Part shown: one piece after another, positions 1-8,426 of the stretch
Layout: every line of letters starts with the position of its first letter
How positions within the stretch are numbered: the stretch's first letter is position 1
Assembly: GCA_944384155.1 (NCBI GenBank)
Contig: CALWSG010000004.1
Location: forward strand, 1 to 64,000
DNA: 64,000 bases
Origin: an uncultured Lachnospiraceae bacterium
Lineage (GTDB): Bacteria; Bacillota; Clostridia; Lachnospirales; Lachnospiraceae
Direction of reading: 5' to 3'
The notes under the pieces: generated by a model
Databases searched by the model: none
The model's input: the letters and a program-made list of their open reading frames with translations, nothing else
What the model was told of the DNA's origin: nothing
Made by a program: the position numbers and the translations under genes

Positions 1-608
1 GCTGCCGGTCTTGCCTTGTTGATTGCATCGATAAGCGTCTGGAAGTTGTCCGCTAACTGCTCTTCGGTAAAGGAAGCTTTACCGATCGGTACATGGATAA
101 TGTTTGTCTTGTCAAGTCTGTACTCGATCTTACCGGCTTTGATCTCGCCTATCGCCTTTGTCACATCCATTGTAACTGTTCCGGCTTTCGGGTTCGGCAT
201 GAGACCTTTTGGTCCGAGTACACGTCCGAGACGTCCTACAACGCCCATCATATCCGGTGTTGCAACAACTACGTCAAAGTCAAGCCATCCCTCATTCTGG
301 ATCTTCGGAATCAGCTCGTCTCCTCCTACGAAATCAGCTCCTGCTGCTTTTGCTTCCTCAGCCTTTGCGTCCTTAGCGAACACAAGGATGCGGACTTTCT
401 TACCTGTTCCGTGCGGAAGTACAACCGCACCACGGATCTGCTGATCTGCGTGACGTCCGTCACAACCTGTTCTGATATGAGCCTCGATTGTCTCATCAAA
501 TTTAGCAGTAGAAATCTTCTTAATAAGTTCCATTGCCTTATCTGTATCATAGAGAGCTGCCCTGTCGATTAATTTTGCAGCCTCTGCATATTTCTTTCCT
601 CTTTTCAT
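1..608 (-). CDS. rplA: 50S ribosomal protein L1 (3' end outside the window)
   Basis: L1 binds 23S rRNA at the mobile L1 stalk and represses its own mRNA in several bacteria. The reading frame opens at an ATG (606-608) behind a strong AAGGAGG ribosome binding site and runs off the window start after about 202 codons, so the C-terminus is missing. The translation starts [15 protein letters not shown] and contains the family motif around [20 protein letters not shown]. It follows rplK in the usual L11-L1 order. An rRNA-like hairpin directly before its ribosome binding site probably mediates autoregulation (see 618-665). Identity is secure. Confidence 0.97.
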   Translation of the reverse strand, partial: MKRGKKYAEAAKLIDRAALYDTDKAMELIKKISTAKFDETIEAHIRTGCDGRHADQQIRGAVVLPHGTGKKVRILVFAKDAKAEEAKAAGADFVGGDELIPKIQNEGWLDFDVVVATPDMMGVVGRLGRVLGPKGLMPNPKAGTVTMDVTKAIGEIKAGKIEYRLDKTNIIHVPIGKASFTEEQLADNFQTLIDAINKARPA

Positions 609-617
609 TTAAAAGAA

Positions 618-665
618 CCTCCTTGTGGTAATATCGGAGTGCAAAGCTTTCTTCGCTCCTCCCAC
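618..665 (-). promoter_or_regulatory. Predicted L1 translational operator before rplA
   Basis: On the minus strand, GTGGGAGGAG is followed by a GCGAAG/CTTTGC hairpin and then CTCCGATATTACCAC. The arms GTGG/CCAC and GGAG/CTCC can pair. The sequence resembles the L1 site in 23S rRNA, which has GUGGGAG on one side and a CCG...AUACCAC side. It ends directly against the rplA AAGGAGG (618-624), so bound L1 would block initiation. The pairing is read from the sequence; the role is inferred from known L1 autoregulation by rRNA mimicry. Confidence 0.6.
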
Positions 666-705
666 TGTTTTTAATGTTTCCTGATGCAAAAACATCAATT
701 TCCAA

Positions 706-1131
706 TTAATCCTCTACTGTTATACCCATACTTCTTGCTGTTCCGGCTATCATGCTCATAGCAGCTTCAAGTGATGCAGCATTCAAATCCGGCATTTTTA
801 ACTCAGCTATCTTCTGAATTTCAGCCTTAGATATAGTAGCAACCTTATTCTTGTTAGGAACTCCTGAGCCTGACTTAATATTGCATGCCTTCTTTAATAA
901 TACAGCAGCAGGCGGAGTCTTTGTAATAAAGCTGAAGCTTCTGTCTGCATATACTGTAATTACAACAGGAATAATCATACCGTCCTGATCTGCAGTTCTT
1001 GCATTAAATTCCTTTGTAAACTGTGCAATATTTACACCGTGCTGACCTAAAGCAGGTCCCACAGGTGGTGCTGGTGTTGCCTTACCAGCAGCGATTTGTA
1101 ACTTAATATATCCTTCTACTTTCTTCGCCAT
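706..1131 (-). CDS. rplK: 50S ribosomal protein L11
   Basis: L11 is part of the GTPase-associated centre of the 50S subunit. The 141-residue product has the usual family length, with the proline-rich N-terminal region ([15 protein letters not shown]) and the C-terminal RNA-binding domain ending [13 protein letters not shown] chose the ATG at 1131 over an upstream GTG at 1140, because AGGAGG ends at that GTG and lies 8 nt from the ATG. It sits between nusG and rplA, the standard bacterial order. Confidence 0.97.
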   Translation of the reverse strand: MAKKVEGYIKLQIAAGKATPAPPVGPALGQHGVNIAQFTKEFNARTADQDGMIIPVVITVYADRSFSFITKTPPAAVLLKKACNIKSGSGVPNKNKVATISKAEIQKIAELKMPDLNAASLEAAMSMIAGTARSMGITVED

Positions 1132-1216
1132 TTTTGGCACCTCCTAAATTTGTGTTTAATCTGTCAGCCTTAACTGCAGCCTGCATATCAAAGCTTAACA
1201 TCCTCGACAATAACGC

Positions 1217-1738
1217 TTAATACTCGACTTTTTTAACTTCTGTAAAACTTATTTCTACAGGAGTTTCCCGACCAAACATATCCACACTGATAGTAACCAT
1301 CTGCTTATGCTCGTTGATAGCCTTGATAACACCTACTGTATTCTCCCATACACCGCCTGTTACCATAACGCTGTCACCCACATTAAAGTCCACCACTACC
1401 TGCGGAATGTTTATACCAAGTGGTTTCATTTCCTCCTCAGTAAGAGGAACCGGCTTTGAGCCGGGACCTACAAAGCCCGTAACACCTCTTGTGTTGCGAA
1501 CCACATACCATGTGTCATCATTCATATACATATGAATAAGCACATAACCCGGAAACATTTTCTTTGACACCTGCTTTTTGGCACCATTTTTCATCTCCAG
1601 CATGTCCTGCATAGGAACTGCAACCTCTAATATCTGGTCTTGAAGCTTTCTGTTTTCAATAGTTTTCTCAATGTTTGCCTTAACCTTATTCTCATATCCC
1701 GAATAAGTATGCACAACATACCAATTTGCTTCTGCCAT
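1217..1738 (-). CDS. nusG: Transcription termination/antitermination factor NusG
   Basis: NusG binds RNA polymerase and affects elongation, pausing and Rho-dependent termination. The 173-residue protein begins with the NGN domain (NWYVVHTYSGYENKVK) and has a C-terminal KOW domain (about residues 120-150; FNVGDSVMVTGGVWENTVGVI). The length is typical. It follows secE by about 26 nt and precedes rplK, matching the conserved secE-nusG-rplK-rplA arrangement. Confidence 0.97.
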   Translation of the reverse strand: MAEANWYVVHTYSGYENKVKANIEKTIENRKLQDQILEVAVPMQDMLEMKNGAKKQVSKKMFPGYVLIHMYMNDDTWYVVRNTRGVTGFVGPGSKPVPLTEEEMKPLGINIPQVVVDFNVGDSVMVTGGVWENTVGVIKAINEHKQMVTISVDMFGRETPVEISFTEVKKVEY

Positions 1739-1764
1739 ACATTCACCCTAATCCTTACATTACT

Positions 1765-1968
1765 CTAAAACAATAAACTAAATGCAGCCTGGATTAACAA
1801 ATCCGCAATCTTTATAACCACACCTATAAAGACAGAAATAAGGACAACGGCTGTTGTTCTGCCGACAACGGTCTTTTTATCCGGCCAGATAATTTTCTTA
1901 AACTCGCCCTTAAGACCTGAAAACCAGCTTGTTTTCTTTGCTTTTTCTGTTGATACAGTGTCTCCCAT
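1765..1968 (-). CDS. secE: Preprotein translocase subunit SecE
   Basis: SecE is the small clamp subunit of the SecYEG channel. The 67-residue product has a cytoplasmic N-terminal part with the amphipathic motif FSGLKGEFKKIIWPDKK and one C-terminal transmembrane segment (about residues 38-62). This is the short one-helix form usual in Gram-positives. It lies between rpmG and nusG on the same strand with a short gap, so it is probably cotranscribed. Confidence 0.95.
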   Translation of the reverse strand: MGDTVSTEKAKKTSWFSGLKGEFKKIIWPDKKTVVGRTTAVVLISVFIGVVIKIADLLIQAAFSLLF

Positions 1969-1982
1969 AGCCTTACCTCCGC

Positions 1983-2132
1983 TTATTTTGTTTCCTTGTG
2001 CAATGTGTGTGACTTGCAGAATCTACAATATTTCTTTGTTTCCATTCTGTCCGGATGTGTTTTCTTGTCTTTAGTCATATTGTAGTTACGTTGCTTACAC
2101 TCAGTACATGCCAATGTGATTTTTACACGCAC
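1983..2132 (-). CDS. rpmG: 50S ribosomal protein L33, zinc-binding form
   Basis: This 49-codon gene encodes L33. The product begins [17 protein letters not shown] and ends [14 protein letters not shown]. Cysteines 9, 12, 36 and 39 form two CxxC pairs, the zinc-binding C+ form. The start is a GTG (2130-2132) preceded by GGAGGTGGAAGC on the minus strand. It heads the rpmG-secE-nusG-rplK-rplA run, and the promoter at 2247-2275 lies about 115 nt upstream. Confidence 0.94.
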   Translation of the reverse strand: MRVKITLACTECKQRNYNMTKDKKTHPDRMETKKYCRFCKSHTLHKETK

Positions 2133-2246
2133 AGCTTCCACCTCCACTAATATTTTTCGCTTTCCTGTCTTTTTGCACCTTTTTTACCCGGATATATACC
2201 TTTCTAAAAAAGGGCATAAAAAAAAGACTTCTTCCATAGCCAATTT

Positions 2247-2275
2247 AATATAACATATAGCACTTCCAAAGTCAA
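2247..2275 (-). promoter_or_regulatory. Sigma-A-type promoter of the rpmG-secE-nusG-rplK-rplA run
   Basis: Minus strand: TTGACT (2270-2275), 17 nt spacer, TATATT (2247-2252). This is close to the housekeeping consensus with ideal spacing. It lies just after the stop codon of the upstream gene, as expected for a promoter of a ribosomal-protein operon. Confidence 0.75.
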
Positions 2276-2284
2276 TATTATTTT

Positions 2285-2881
2285 TTATTTCACAGTTAAA
2301 ATCCATATAGCCGCCAGCACTGCAATAACTGCCGCACCAAGAAAAATCCTAAGCCATACCTTTCTTTTTCCTATCTTTTCATATTTTCTAACCCTAACCA
2401 TAAAATCCTCAGCAAAATAATGTGTAAGCTGTTGTATGCTCTGATACATTTTTTCTGCATATCTTAATGTTTCCCCCGGCCCTGCCGTGACAAGATTGTT
2501 TTCCGGATTCTTTTCATAATAATGCACTGCATTGTTTCCCGGCTTTCTTATTCTGCCGTGGACTATATGTGCCATACCGGACGACAAAGCACCTATATAC
2601 TCCAGTGCCACTATCCTGCCATAAAGAGAAGGCTTTTTACCTTCTGACTTAATATTTCTGTCTTCCATAATCCTTAATATCTGCCCGTCTGTCAGACCTG
2701 TTTCTTTTATCATATATCCTATAATGCTCTCAAGGGTTCCTCTCATATCCCCCATTATACTTATAACCTCATTCTTATTAATATTTCTTCTGTTTATGCC
2801 TCTTATTCTTTTTTCGTCGCTTATACATTTATTATAAATCTCTGTATATTTTTTAATGTGTGAATATCCTGTCTTAGACAT
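2285..2881 (-). CDS. Unknown protein with a C-terminal membrane anchor, weakly DUF4145-like
   Basis: I do not recognise this 198-residue protein with certainty. Residues 1-170 are soluble, charged and helical. The stretch with SGMAHIVHGRIRKPGNNAVHY followed by TLRYAEKMYQSIQQL resembles the histidine-rich helical fold of DUF4145/abortive-infection-like proteins. One hydrophobic helix near the end (about 177-196) should anchor it in the membrane, with the bulk in the cytoplasm. The start follows TAGGAGGACTT. It stands between an orphan FliD-like gene and the L33 operon promoter, so context gives no role. Confidence 0.55.
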   Translation of the reverse strand: MSKTGYSHIKKYTEIYNKCISDEKRIRGINRRNINKNEVISIMGDMRGTLESIIGYMIKETGLTDGQILRIMEDRNIKSEGKKPSLYGRIVALEYIGALSSGMAHIVHGRIRKPGNNAVHYYEKNPENNLVTAGPGETLRYAEKMYQSIQQLTHYFAEDFMVRVRKYEKIGKRKVWLRIFLGAAVIAVLAAIWILTVK

Positions 2882-2913
2882 AAGTCCTCCTAATTTATAT
2901 TTTTTATAGTGTT

Positions 2914-2943
2914 AAGGCGGTGTGTTGGGATACACACCGCCTT
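2914..2943 (-). terminator. Perfect 12-bp hairpin between two minus-strand genes
   Basis: AAGGCGGTGTGT (2914-2925) pairs perfectly with ACACACCGCCTT (2932-2943) across a 6-nt loop. It follows the stop codon of the FliD-like gene. On the minus strand the hairpin is followed by an A-rich rather than a T-rich tract, so termination may be inefficient or it may act as an mRNA-stabilising structure. Confidence 0.5.
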
Positions 2944-2979
2944 CATGCAGGAGTTTGGGAAGTTAATCTATAATCTGTT

Positions 2980-4266
2980 TTAAATATATCCGCTGAACAT
3001 CATGCCGCTGTATATTGATGACATATAAGGGCTGTTAAAGGTTTTAATTGGATTTGGATATGCTATAAGCTTTTTGTTTACATACTTCATTGGGTTTATG
3101 GATATATCATCTGCTTTTGCCACAACAGCCTTTTTAAAGGAATTAAGCTTTTCAAGGCTTTCATTAAGACTTCCTTCCCTTGCAGACTGTATAAGCAGCG
3201 CCTCATCAACAGTGACATGACCGTCATCAGATACCTTAAAGCCTGCCGGCTCAAGAGAGCTTTTGTAATATGATGCCACACTGTTTAAATCCCTCATAAG
3301 CTTATCGTCACCTGTAGCTGCATCTCTTTCTGAGTTCTGTACTGCCAAATCAACCATATGATTATAGCTTTCAATTAATTCTTCCACATTCTCCAATATG
3401 GAATCAATATCCTCTTTTATGCCTACCTTTACACTTTCATCACCATGACTAATATTATGGATAGTAAACTTATACCGGTGCTGCACCGTAAATGTATTTT
3501 CCGGAGCCCTGTGTTCTACTCCGTCTATGGAAAATTCCGCATCTGAAGGTTCCTGCTTTACATTCCCTATTCCCAAAGCCTGTATAACATCTCCATCACT
3601 TTTTTCATTATTTAAAAGGGTAAATATTCTGCTGCCTCCATTTCCGGTAGACATGGATTCAAGAACAACAGCTCCGTTTCCCGCTTCATCTGCCACTCGT
3701 TTTGCCGTCACCCCTATACCGGCTCTGTTAAATAATCTTATTATCTTATTCTGTATACTTTCATTGTCCTCATTTTCACCGACTCCAAAAGAAAACTCGT
3801 ATGTGTATTCTCCTATATTCATATCAAAAAAGTACGAGCCTTTTGACAATGCACTCTGAGAAGGATTCAGATACTTTCCTTCATTAATCTGTGAAGCTGC
3901 AAGTGAATGCACCAAAACATTAAGCTGCTCCAAAGCATTGGCATCATCATCACCGCCTATATATTCTGCCTCCACTATAGCAGTGTTGCTTGATACTGCC
4001 TTCTTTTTCAAAAATCCTGATATGCTTCCATTTTCATCTGTAAGAGATGATGCAACATTTTTGAGTGCTCGGGCTGATTCCTTTAAATCAATGGCATACT
4101 TCTGCACATTCTCAGCGTCTAAAATCTTATATAAAGGAGTTTTCCTGTTTACCTTTAGCATATTATTATAAACACTGCGAAGCTCACTTCTCTTATGGCT
4201 GTCATATTTTGATACCTGCTGCCTGCCATATGTTGACAAATAGTAATTATACGCACTGCTAATCAT
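2980..4266 (-). CDS. Orphan FliD-like (flagellar filament cap-like) protein
   Basis: This 428-residue protein resembles FliD/HAP2 cap proteins. It starts with a helical SAYNYYLSTYGRQQ region. The middle has a hook-associated beta domain (around EFSIDGVEHRAPENTFTV). The C-terminal helical region resembles the FliD C-terminus (NVEELIESYNHMVDLAVQNS). I chose the ATG at 4266 because GGGAGGTG lies 6 nt upstream and the in-frame GTG at 4275 falls inside that ribosome binding site. A genuine full-length fliD lies at 25840-28029, so this is a second, isolated cap-like gene, and I see no sigma-28 promoter before it. It could be a secreted adhesin or alternative cap; that is inference. Confidence 0.7.
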   Translation of the reverse strand: MISSAYNYYLSTYGRQQVSKYDSHKRSELRSVYNNMLKVNRKTPLYKILDAENVQKYAIDLKESARALKNVASSLTDENGSISGFLKKKAVSSNTAIVEAEYIGGDDDANALEQLNVLVHSLAASQINEGKYLNPSQSALSKGSYFFDMNIGEYTYEFSFGVGENEDNESIQNKIIRLFNRAGIGVTAKRVADEAGNGAVVLESMSTGNGGSRIFTLLNNEKSDGDVIQALGIGNVKQEPSDAEFSIDGVEHRAPENTFTVQHRYKFTIHNISHGDESVKVGIKEDIDSILENVEELIESYNHMVDLAVQNSERDAATGDDKLMRDLNSVASYYKSSLEPAGFKVSDDGHVTVDEALLIQSAREGSLNESLEKLNSFKKAVVAKADDISINPMKYVNKKLIAYPNPIKTFNSPYMSSIYSGMMFSGYI

Positions 4267-4432
4267 CTGAATCACCTCCCTGTGTACTGATTATAGCCTG
4301 CCTTATAGGGAAAATCCTTTTTCCCAAAAACTTTTATTTAAATTTTGCTTACCTGTTTATAACCTTAGTATAACCTTTTTTCCATTATTTTGTCAAATAT
4401 ATATCAATACCTTTTTTACAAAAAAACTCTTT

Positions 4433-5350
4433 TTATATAATATATGTTTCCGGTCTTCTGTCCCTGAATACTCCCCAGCTTTGTCTCATTTCCCTTATCT
4501 CATCAAGATCAAATTCTGCCCCAATTACCTGCTCCGTCTCTCTGTCTGCTTCATTTATTACTCCTCCTGTTTCATCTGTAATAAATGAAGAGCCATAAAA
4601 TGTAAGTGATGACTTCTGTTGTGAATTTGCCTCTGAAGGCTCCGACTTTTCCAGACCCACTCTGTTTGCCGCTATCACCGGAATAATATTTGAGGCTGAA
4701 TGTCCCTGCATGCATCTTCTCCAGTGAGGCATGCTGTCACACTGAAGTATAGGCTCCGAACCTATTGCCGTTGGGTAAAACAAAAGCTCCGCACCTAAAA
4801 GTGCCATGCTTCTTGCAGCCTCAGGAAACCACTGATCCCAGCATATTCCCACTCCTATTCTTCCGTATGCAGTTTCCCATGTCATAAATCCTGTATTTCC
4901 CGGTGTAAAATAAAACTTCTCCTGATAAAAATGGTCATCAGGAATATGAGTTTTTCTGTACACTCCCAGTATTTCTCCGTCAGCATCAATAATTGCAACG
5001 GAATTATAAAAATTATTTACCTCTCTCTCATAAAAGCTTACAGGAAGCACCACATTCAGCTCCCTTGCCACGCTCCTTAAACTATTCACTGCACTGCTCT
5101 CTTCAAGAGATTCGGCGAGATTATAGTAATCATAATTTTTTTCCTGACAGAAATATGGCAATTCAAACAGCTCGGGAAGGAGTACTATATTTGCCCCCTC
5201 TGACGCCGCCTGCCTTACATATTTTTCGGCATTTTCTATATTCTGCATTTTAATTTTTTTAATGGAAGCCTTATCCTTAAGAATTTCTCCTATTACATTC
5301 TCCTCATAACAGCATTTCATCTGCACTGCTGCCGCCTTAACCTTTCTCAC
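4433..5350 (-). CDS. aguB: N-carbamoylputrescine amidase (nitrilase superfamily)
   Basis: Hydrolyses N-carbamoylputrescine to putrescine, CO2 and ammonia, the second step of the agmatine route. The nitrilase triad is visible: Glu60 (LPELFELPYF), Lys133 (YRKTHIPDDHFYQEKFYF) and Cys170 (GICWDQWFPEAAR). PHWRRCMQGHSASN is typical of the plant/bacterial AguB group. I chose a GTG start at 5350 (GGAGGG 5 nt upstream, about 305 residues, normal for the family) over an in-frame start 15 codons earlier. It follows aguA on the same strand after about 80 nt, so the two steps are probably coexpressed. Confidence 0.92.
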   Translation of the reverse strand: MRKVKAAAVQMKCCYEENVIGEILKDKASIKKIKMQNIENAEKYVRQAASEGANIVLLPELFELPYFCQEKNYDYYNLAESLEESSAVNSLRSVARELNVVLPVSFYEREVNNFYNSVAIIDADGEILGVYRKTHIPDDHFYQEKFYFTPGNTGFMTWETAYGRIGVGICWDQWFPEAARSMALLGAELLFYPTAIGSEPILQCDSMPHWRRCMQGHSASNIIPVIAANRVGLEKSEPSEANSQQKSSLTFYGSSFITDETGGVINEADRETEQVIGAEFDLDEIREMRQSWGVFRDRRPETYII

Positions 5351-5430
5351 TTTATCCCTCCATTTCCAAGAGTGTGCCACTCTCTGTTTTTCCATCTTCT
5401 TTTATTTGGTTGCTAAACTAATATTTACCC

Positions 5431-6531
5431 TTACTTTACCGCCTTAGGTATTTGCTGGGTTATACAGTGTATATTTCCTCCGCCTATAAGTATATCCCTT
5501 GCATATATCTGTATCACCTGTCTGTCCGGAAATAATTCCTCTAATATTTTCTTTGCTTTTTCATCATTTTCATCTCCAAAGCCGGGCATTACCACTGCAC
5601 CGTTTGAAATGTAAAAATTAACATATGAAGCAGCAAGCCTTTCATTTTCCTGCCTTGTAGGCTCCATATCCATGTGAAGCAGTCCATCCCGCTCCTCTTC
5701 AGTAATATATACAGGTGACGGCAGCGGCAGCTTGTGAACCGTTATTTTTCTGCCCCTTGCATCAGTCTCTCCCTCCAATATATCAAGACAGCTCTTTGAC
5801 ATGGCATATTGGGGATCATCCTCATTATCTGTCCATGCCAGTACCACATGTCCGGGCTTTACATAGGCACATATATTGTCCACATGCTCATTTGTCTCAT
5901 CATTATATATACCGTATTTAAGCCATATAACCTTATCTGCTCCAAGATAGCTTTTCAGCTTATTCTCTATTTCTTCTTTTGTCATATGTGGATTTCTTCC
6001 CCTGCTTAACAGGCAGTTTTCTGTGACCAGTACGGTTCCCTCTCCGTCAGTATGGATGGAGCCTCCCTCTAAAATAAAATCCCTTGCATCATATATATCC
6101 GTATCCATCATGTCGCAAAATTTTCTTGCCATTTTATTATCCTTATCCCAGGGAAAATAAAGTCCGTCTTCAAGACCTCCCCACGCATTAAAGCCCCAGT
6201 CTATTCCCCGTCTCTGTCCTTTGCTGTTTATCACAAAGGTAGGCATATAGTCTCTTGCCCATGAGTCATTTGACGACATTTCCACTACCCTTATATGCTC
6301 CGGCAGCATCTCCCTTGCCGTATCATACTGTGCTTCACTGGCACACACTGTAACCTTCTCCGACATGGCTATTGCCGATGCAACCTTTACAAATGCTTTT
6401 CTCGCTGCCACTGCACCGTACTGCCATGAATCTGCTCTCTCCGGCCATATAATAATGCAGCCCTCATGAGGCTCATACTCCCCAGGCATATGAAATCCAT
6501 CTTCCTTAGGTATTGTTTTTAAAATTTTCAT
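5431..6531 (-). CDS. aguA: Agmatine deiminase
   Basis: Converts agmatine to N-carbamoylputrescine and ammonia. The 366-residue protein shows the PAD-superfamily signature: ARDYMPTFVIN, FNAWGG, the histidine motif in NEHVDNI, and the catalytic cysteine near the end (Cys356 in GGGNIHCITQQIPK). I chose the ATG at 6531 (MKILKTIPKEDGFHMPGEYEPHEG) behind a GGAG box; longer in-frame starts add a non-conserved leader. With aguB it converts agmatine to putrescine. No arginine decarboxylase is in the window, so agmatine is taken up or made elsewhere. Confidence 0.94.
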   Translation of the reverse strand: MKILKTIPKEDGFHMPGEYEPHEGCIIIWPERADSWQYGAVAARKAFVKVASAIAMSEKVTVCASEAQYDTAREMLPEHIRVVEMSSNDSWARDYMPTFVINSKGQRRGIDWGFNAWGGLEDGLYFPWDKDNKMARKFCDMMDTDIYDARDFILEGGSIHTDGEGTVLVTENCLLSRGRNPHMTKEEIENKLKSYLGADKVIWLKYGIYNDETNEHVDNICAYVKPGHVVLAWTDNEDDPQYAMSKSCLDILEGETDARGRKITVHKLPLPSPVYITEEERDGLLHMDMEPTRQENERLAASYVNFYISNGAVVMPGFGDENDEKAKKILEELFPDRQVIQIYARDILIGGGNIHCITQQIPKAVK

Positions 6532-6717
6532 AAAATCTCCATTCCTCTTAAGAGTAATCTTTACTGTAATCATTCCCATTTGCGAGATTTTTCCTACGCC
6601 GTCATTATACACTACATTATGGTAATCTTCCACTATATTTTTGACTTATACATCATTTTATTTCTGTCTGTCATGTTATAAATAAATAACTTAATATATT
6701 AATTTCTATTGTCAATA

Positions 6718-6746
6718 TTGTATATAAACTGTACAATTAATATAAC
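6718..6746 (+). promoter_or_regulatory. Candidate sigma-A promoter of the first maf gene
   Basis: TTGTAT (6718-6723), 17 nt spacer, TATAAC (6741-6746), about 40 nt before the start codon. It lies in the AT-rich gap divergent from aguA. No sigma-28-type -10 was seen on this strand, unlike the flagellin and pseI promoters. Confidence 0.45.
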
Positions 6747-6788
6747 TGCCAGGCGGCAGAATAAACGATAATGAATGGAGATTTTTAT

Positions 6789-8426
6789 ATGAAATTTACA
6801 AAAGAGCTTTCATTAATTATATATGATATAAAAGATACCGTTGACTTTTTACGGATACAGGATTTTTTTCACGGACAAATCTGTTTTAAAAGAGTTATAG
6901 GCAAAATTAATGCTTTACTTATGTCCTATGATAAAATTATACCTGACCAATATATTATAAATATTTCCCAATATCTCAAGGATATATTGAATACACAGGA
7001 AAATGAAGATTATATTCTTATGGCTGACTTATTGGAGGTTCAGATGCTTCCTTGTATAGAGGAGCTTTTACAGATTACTATTATTAATGACAGCAATTCC
7101 ATATTTGAAAACTATCTTGAAAGTAACCTAAAGCTTTTAAATGACAATAAGCTTGCTGAACTTATAAGCCAAAATGCCAAAAACTTTCATAATTATAACA
7201 TATATTCCGTTGAAGCTGCAAACACAGGTGTGTATACCCTAAAATACAACAATGAAAGTACCTCCTTTTATTATCATTCAAATTACGACCCTGTTTCCGA
7301 GGGAAATAAGCTTGCCTCATACTATTCTAAAGCTAATTCTCACAAATATGTTATATTTGGCTTTGGATTTGGCTACCATGTATTAAGTATGCTTGAATAT
7401 GACAGACGTTTTGAAATCAGTGTTATTGAGAATAATATTGATGTTTTAACTCTTGCATTTCTTTACTGTGACCTAAGTAAAATATTGTTAAATAAAAGAT
7501 TCAAGCTTATATGGTGTGATACCGGCAGCCTTGATAAAGCATTGTCTGTAAACAACGACCATATTCTCCTTATTCACTATCCGTCCCTTGCTGCCCTTGA
7601 AGCCGGAAGGCTTAAGGATTTGCTTAAAAATTATTTTATTAATACAAGCTCCATGATGTGCCAAAAAAAATATCTCGACTGGAACTTTTATTATAATATG
7701 AAGCTTAACGACCAGCCCATAGATAATATAAAATCTTTACTGCAGGGAAAAACCGCCATATATATTGCCGGCGGACCTTCCCTTGAATACTCCTTAAATT
7801 ATCTTCAAAACTCTGATAATATTAAGGATAAAATTATTATATGTGCAAGCACCGTTTACAGAAATCTTATAGCAAACAATATTATTCCTGATTTTGTCAT
7901 TATGATAGATGGACAAGACACTATGATTAATCACATAAAGGATATTCCTTGGACAAAAGCCTCCCTCATATATATGTGTACAGCCTCATCAATGGCCGTA
8001 CATGCCTTTGCCGGAACAAGATATATATGTTTTCAAAAGGGCTATAATGATGCCGAAAAATATGCGTTACAAAACAGTCTTACCCTTTTTGAGACAGGAG
8101 GCTCAGTTTCAACCACCGCCATAGATATACTTATACGCTTTGGCTGCCGCACCATTATTACATTTGGGTTGGACCTTGCATACACCGACGGAAAACATCA
8201 TTCCTTTACCTCTGCTTCTATTGATTCTAACAACAGGCTTATTGCAGTGAAGGGGGTAGACCAAAACACTGTATACACTACAAATGTACTTAACATATAC
8301 CGTATGTGGATTGAAAAAAGAATAGAAAATGTAAGGGATATCTCATTCATAAATGTTTCAAAGGGTGCTTACATTAAGGGGATGAGAAATGTGAATGACA
8401 CAATGTATATTGACCATTCAAATTAA
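6789..8426 (+). CDS. Maf/DUF115-family flagellin glycosyltransferase 1
   Basis: Motility-associated factor (Maf) proteins transfer nonulosonic acids such as pseudaminic acid onto flagellin Ser/Thr before export. The 545-residue product has the DUF115 core: AGGPSLE at about 327-333, then FVIMIDGQD, ETGGSVSTTAIDILIRFG and FGLDLAYTDGKHH near 465-478. The N-terminal ~180 residues are a less conserved helical region, followed by a GFGFGYHVL Rossmann-like loop. I chose the ATG at 6789 because GGAG lies 8 nt before it; an in-frame ATG 6 codons upstream lacks a good ribosome binding site. It is convergent with pseG, with a 4-nt overlap at the stop codons. Likely acts on the 270-residue flagellin. Confidence 0.88.
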   Translation: MKFTKELSLIIYDIKDTVDFLRIQDFFHGQICFKRVIGKINALLMSYDKIIPDQYIINISQYLKDILNTQENEDYILMADLLEVQMLPCIEELLQITIINDSNSIFENYLESNLKLLNDNKLAELISQNAKNFHNYNIYSVEAANTGVYTLKYNNESTSFYYHSNYDPVSEGNKLASYYSKANSHKYVIFGFGFGYHVLSMLEYDRRFEISVIENNIDVLTLAFLYCDLSKILLNKRFKLIWCDTGSLDKALSVNNDHILLIHYPSLAALEAGRLKDLLKNYFINTSSMMCQKKYLDWNFYYNMKLNDQPIDNIKSLLQGKTAIYIAGGPSLEYSLNYLQNSDNIKDKIIICASTVYRNLIANNIIPDFVIMIDGQDTMINHIKDIPWTKASLIYMCTASSMAVHAFAGTRYICFQKGYNDAEKYALQNSLTLFETGGSVSTTAIDILIRFGCRTIITFGLDLAYTDGKHHSFTSASIDSNNRLIAVKGVDQNTVYTTNVLNIYRMWIEKRIENVRDISFINVSKGAYIKGMRNVNDTMYIDHSN

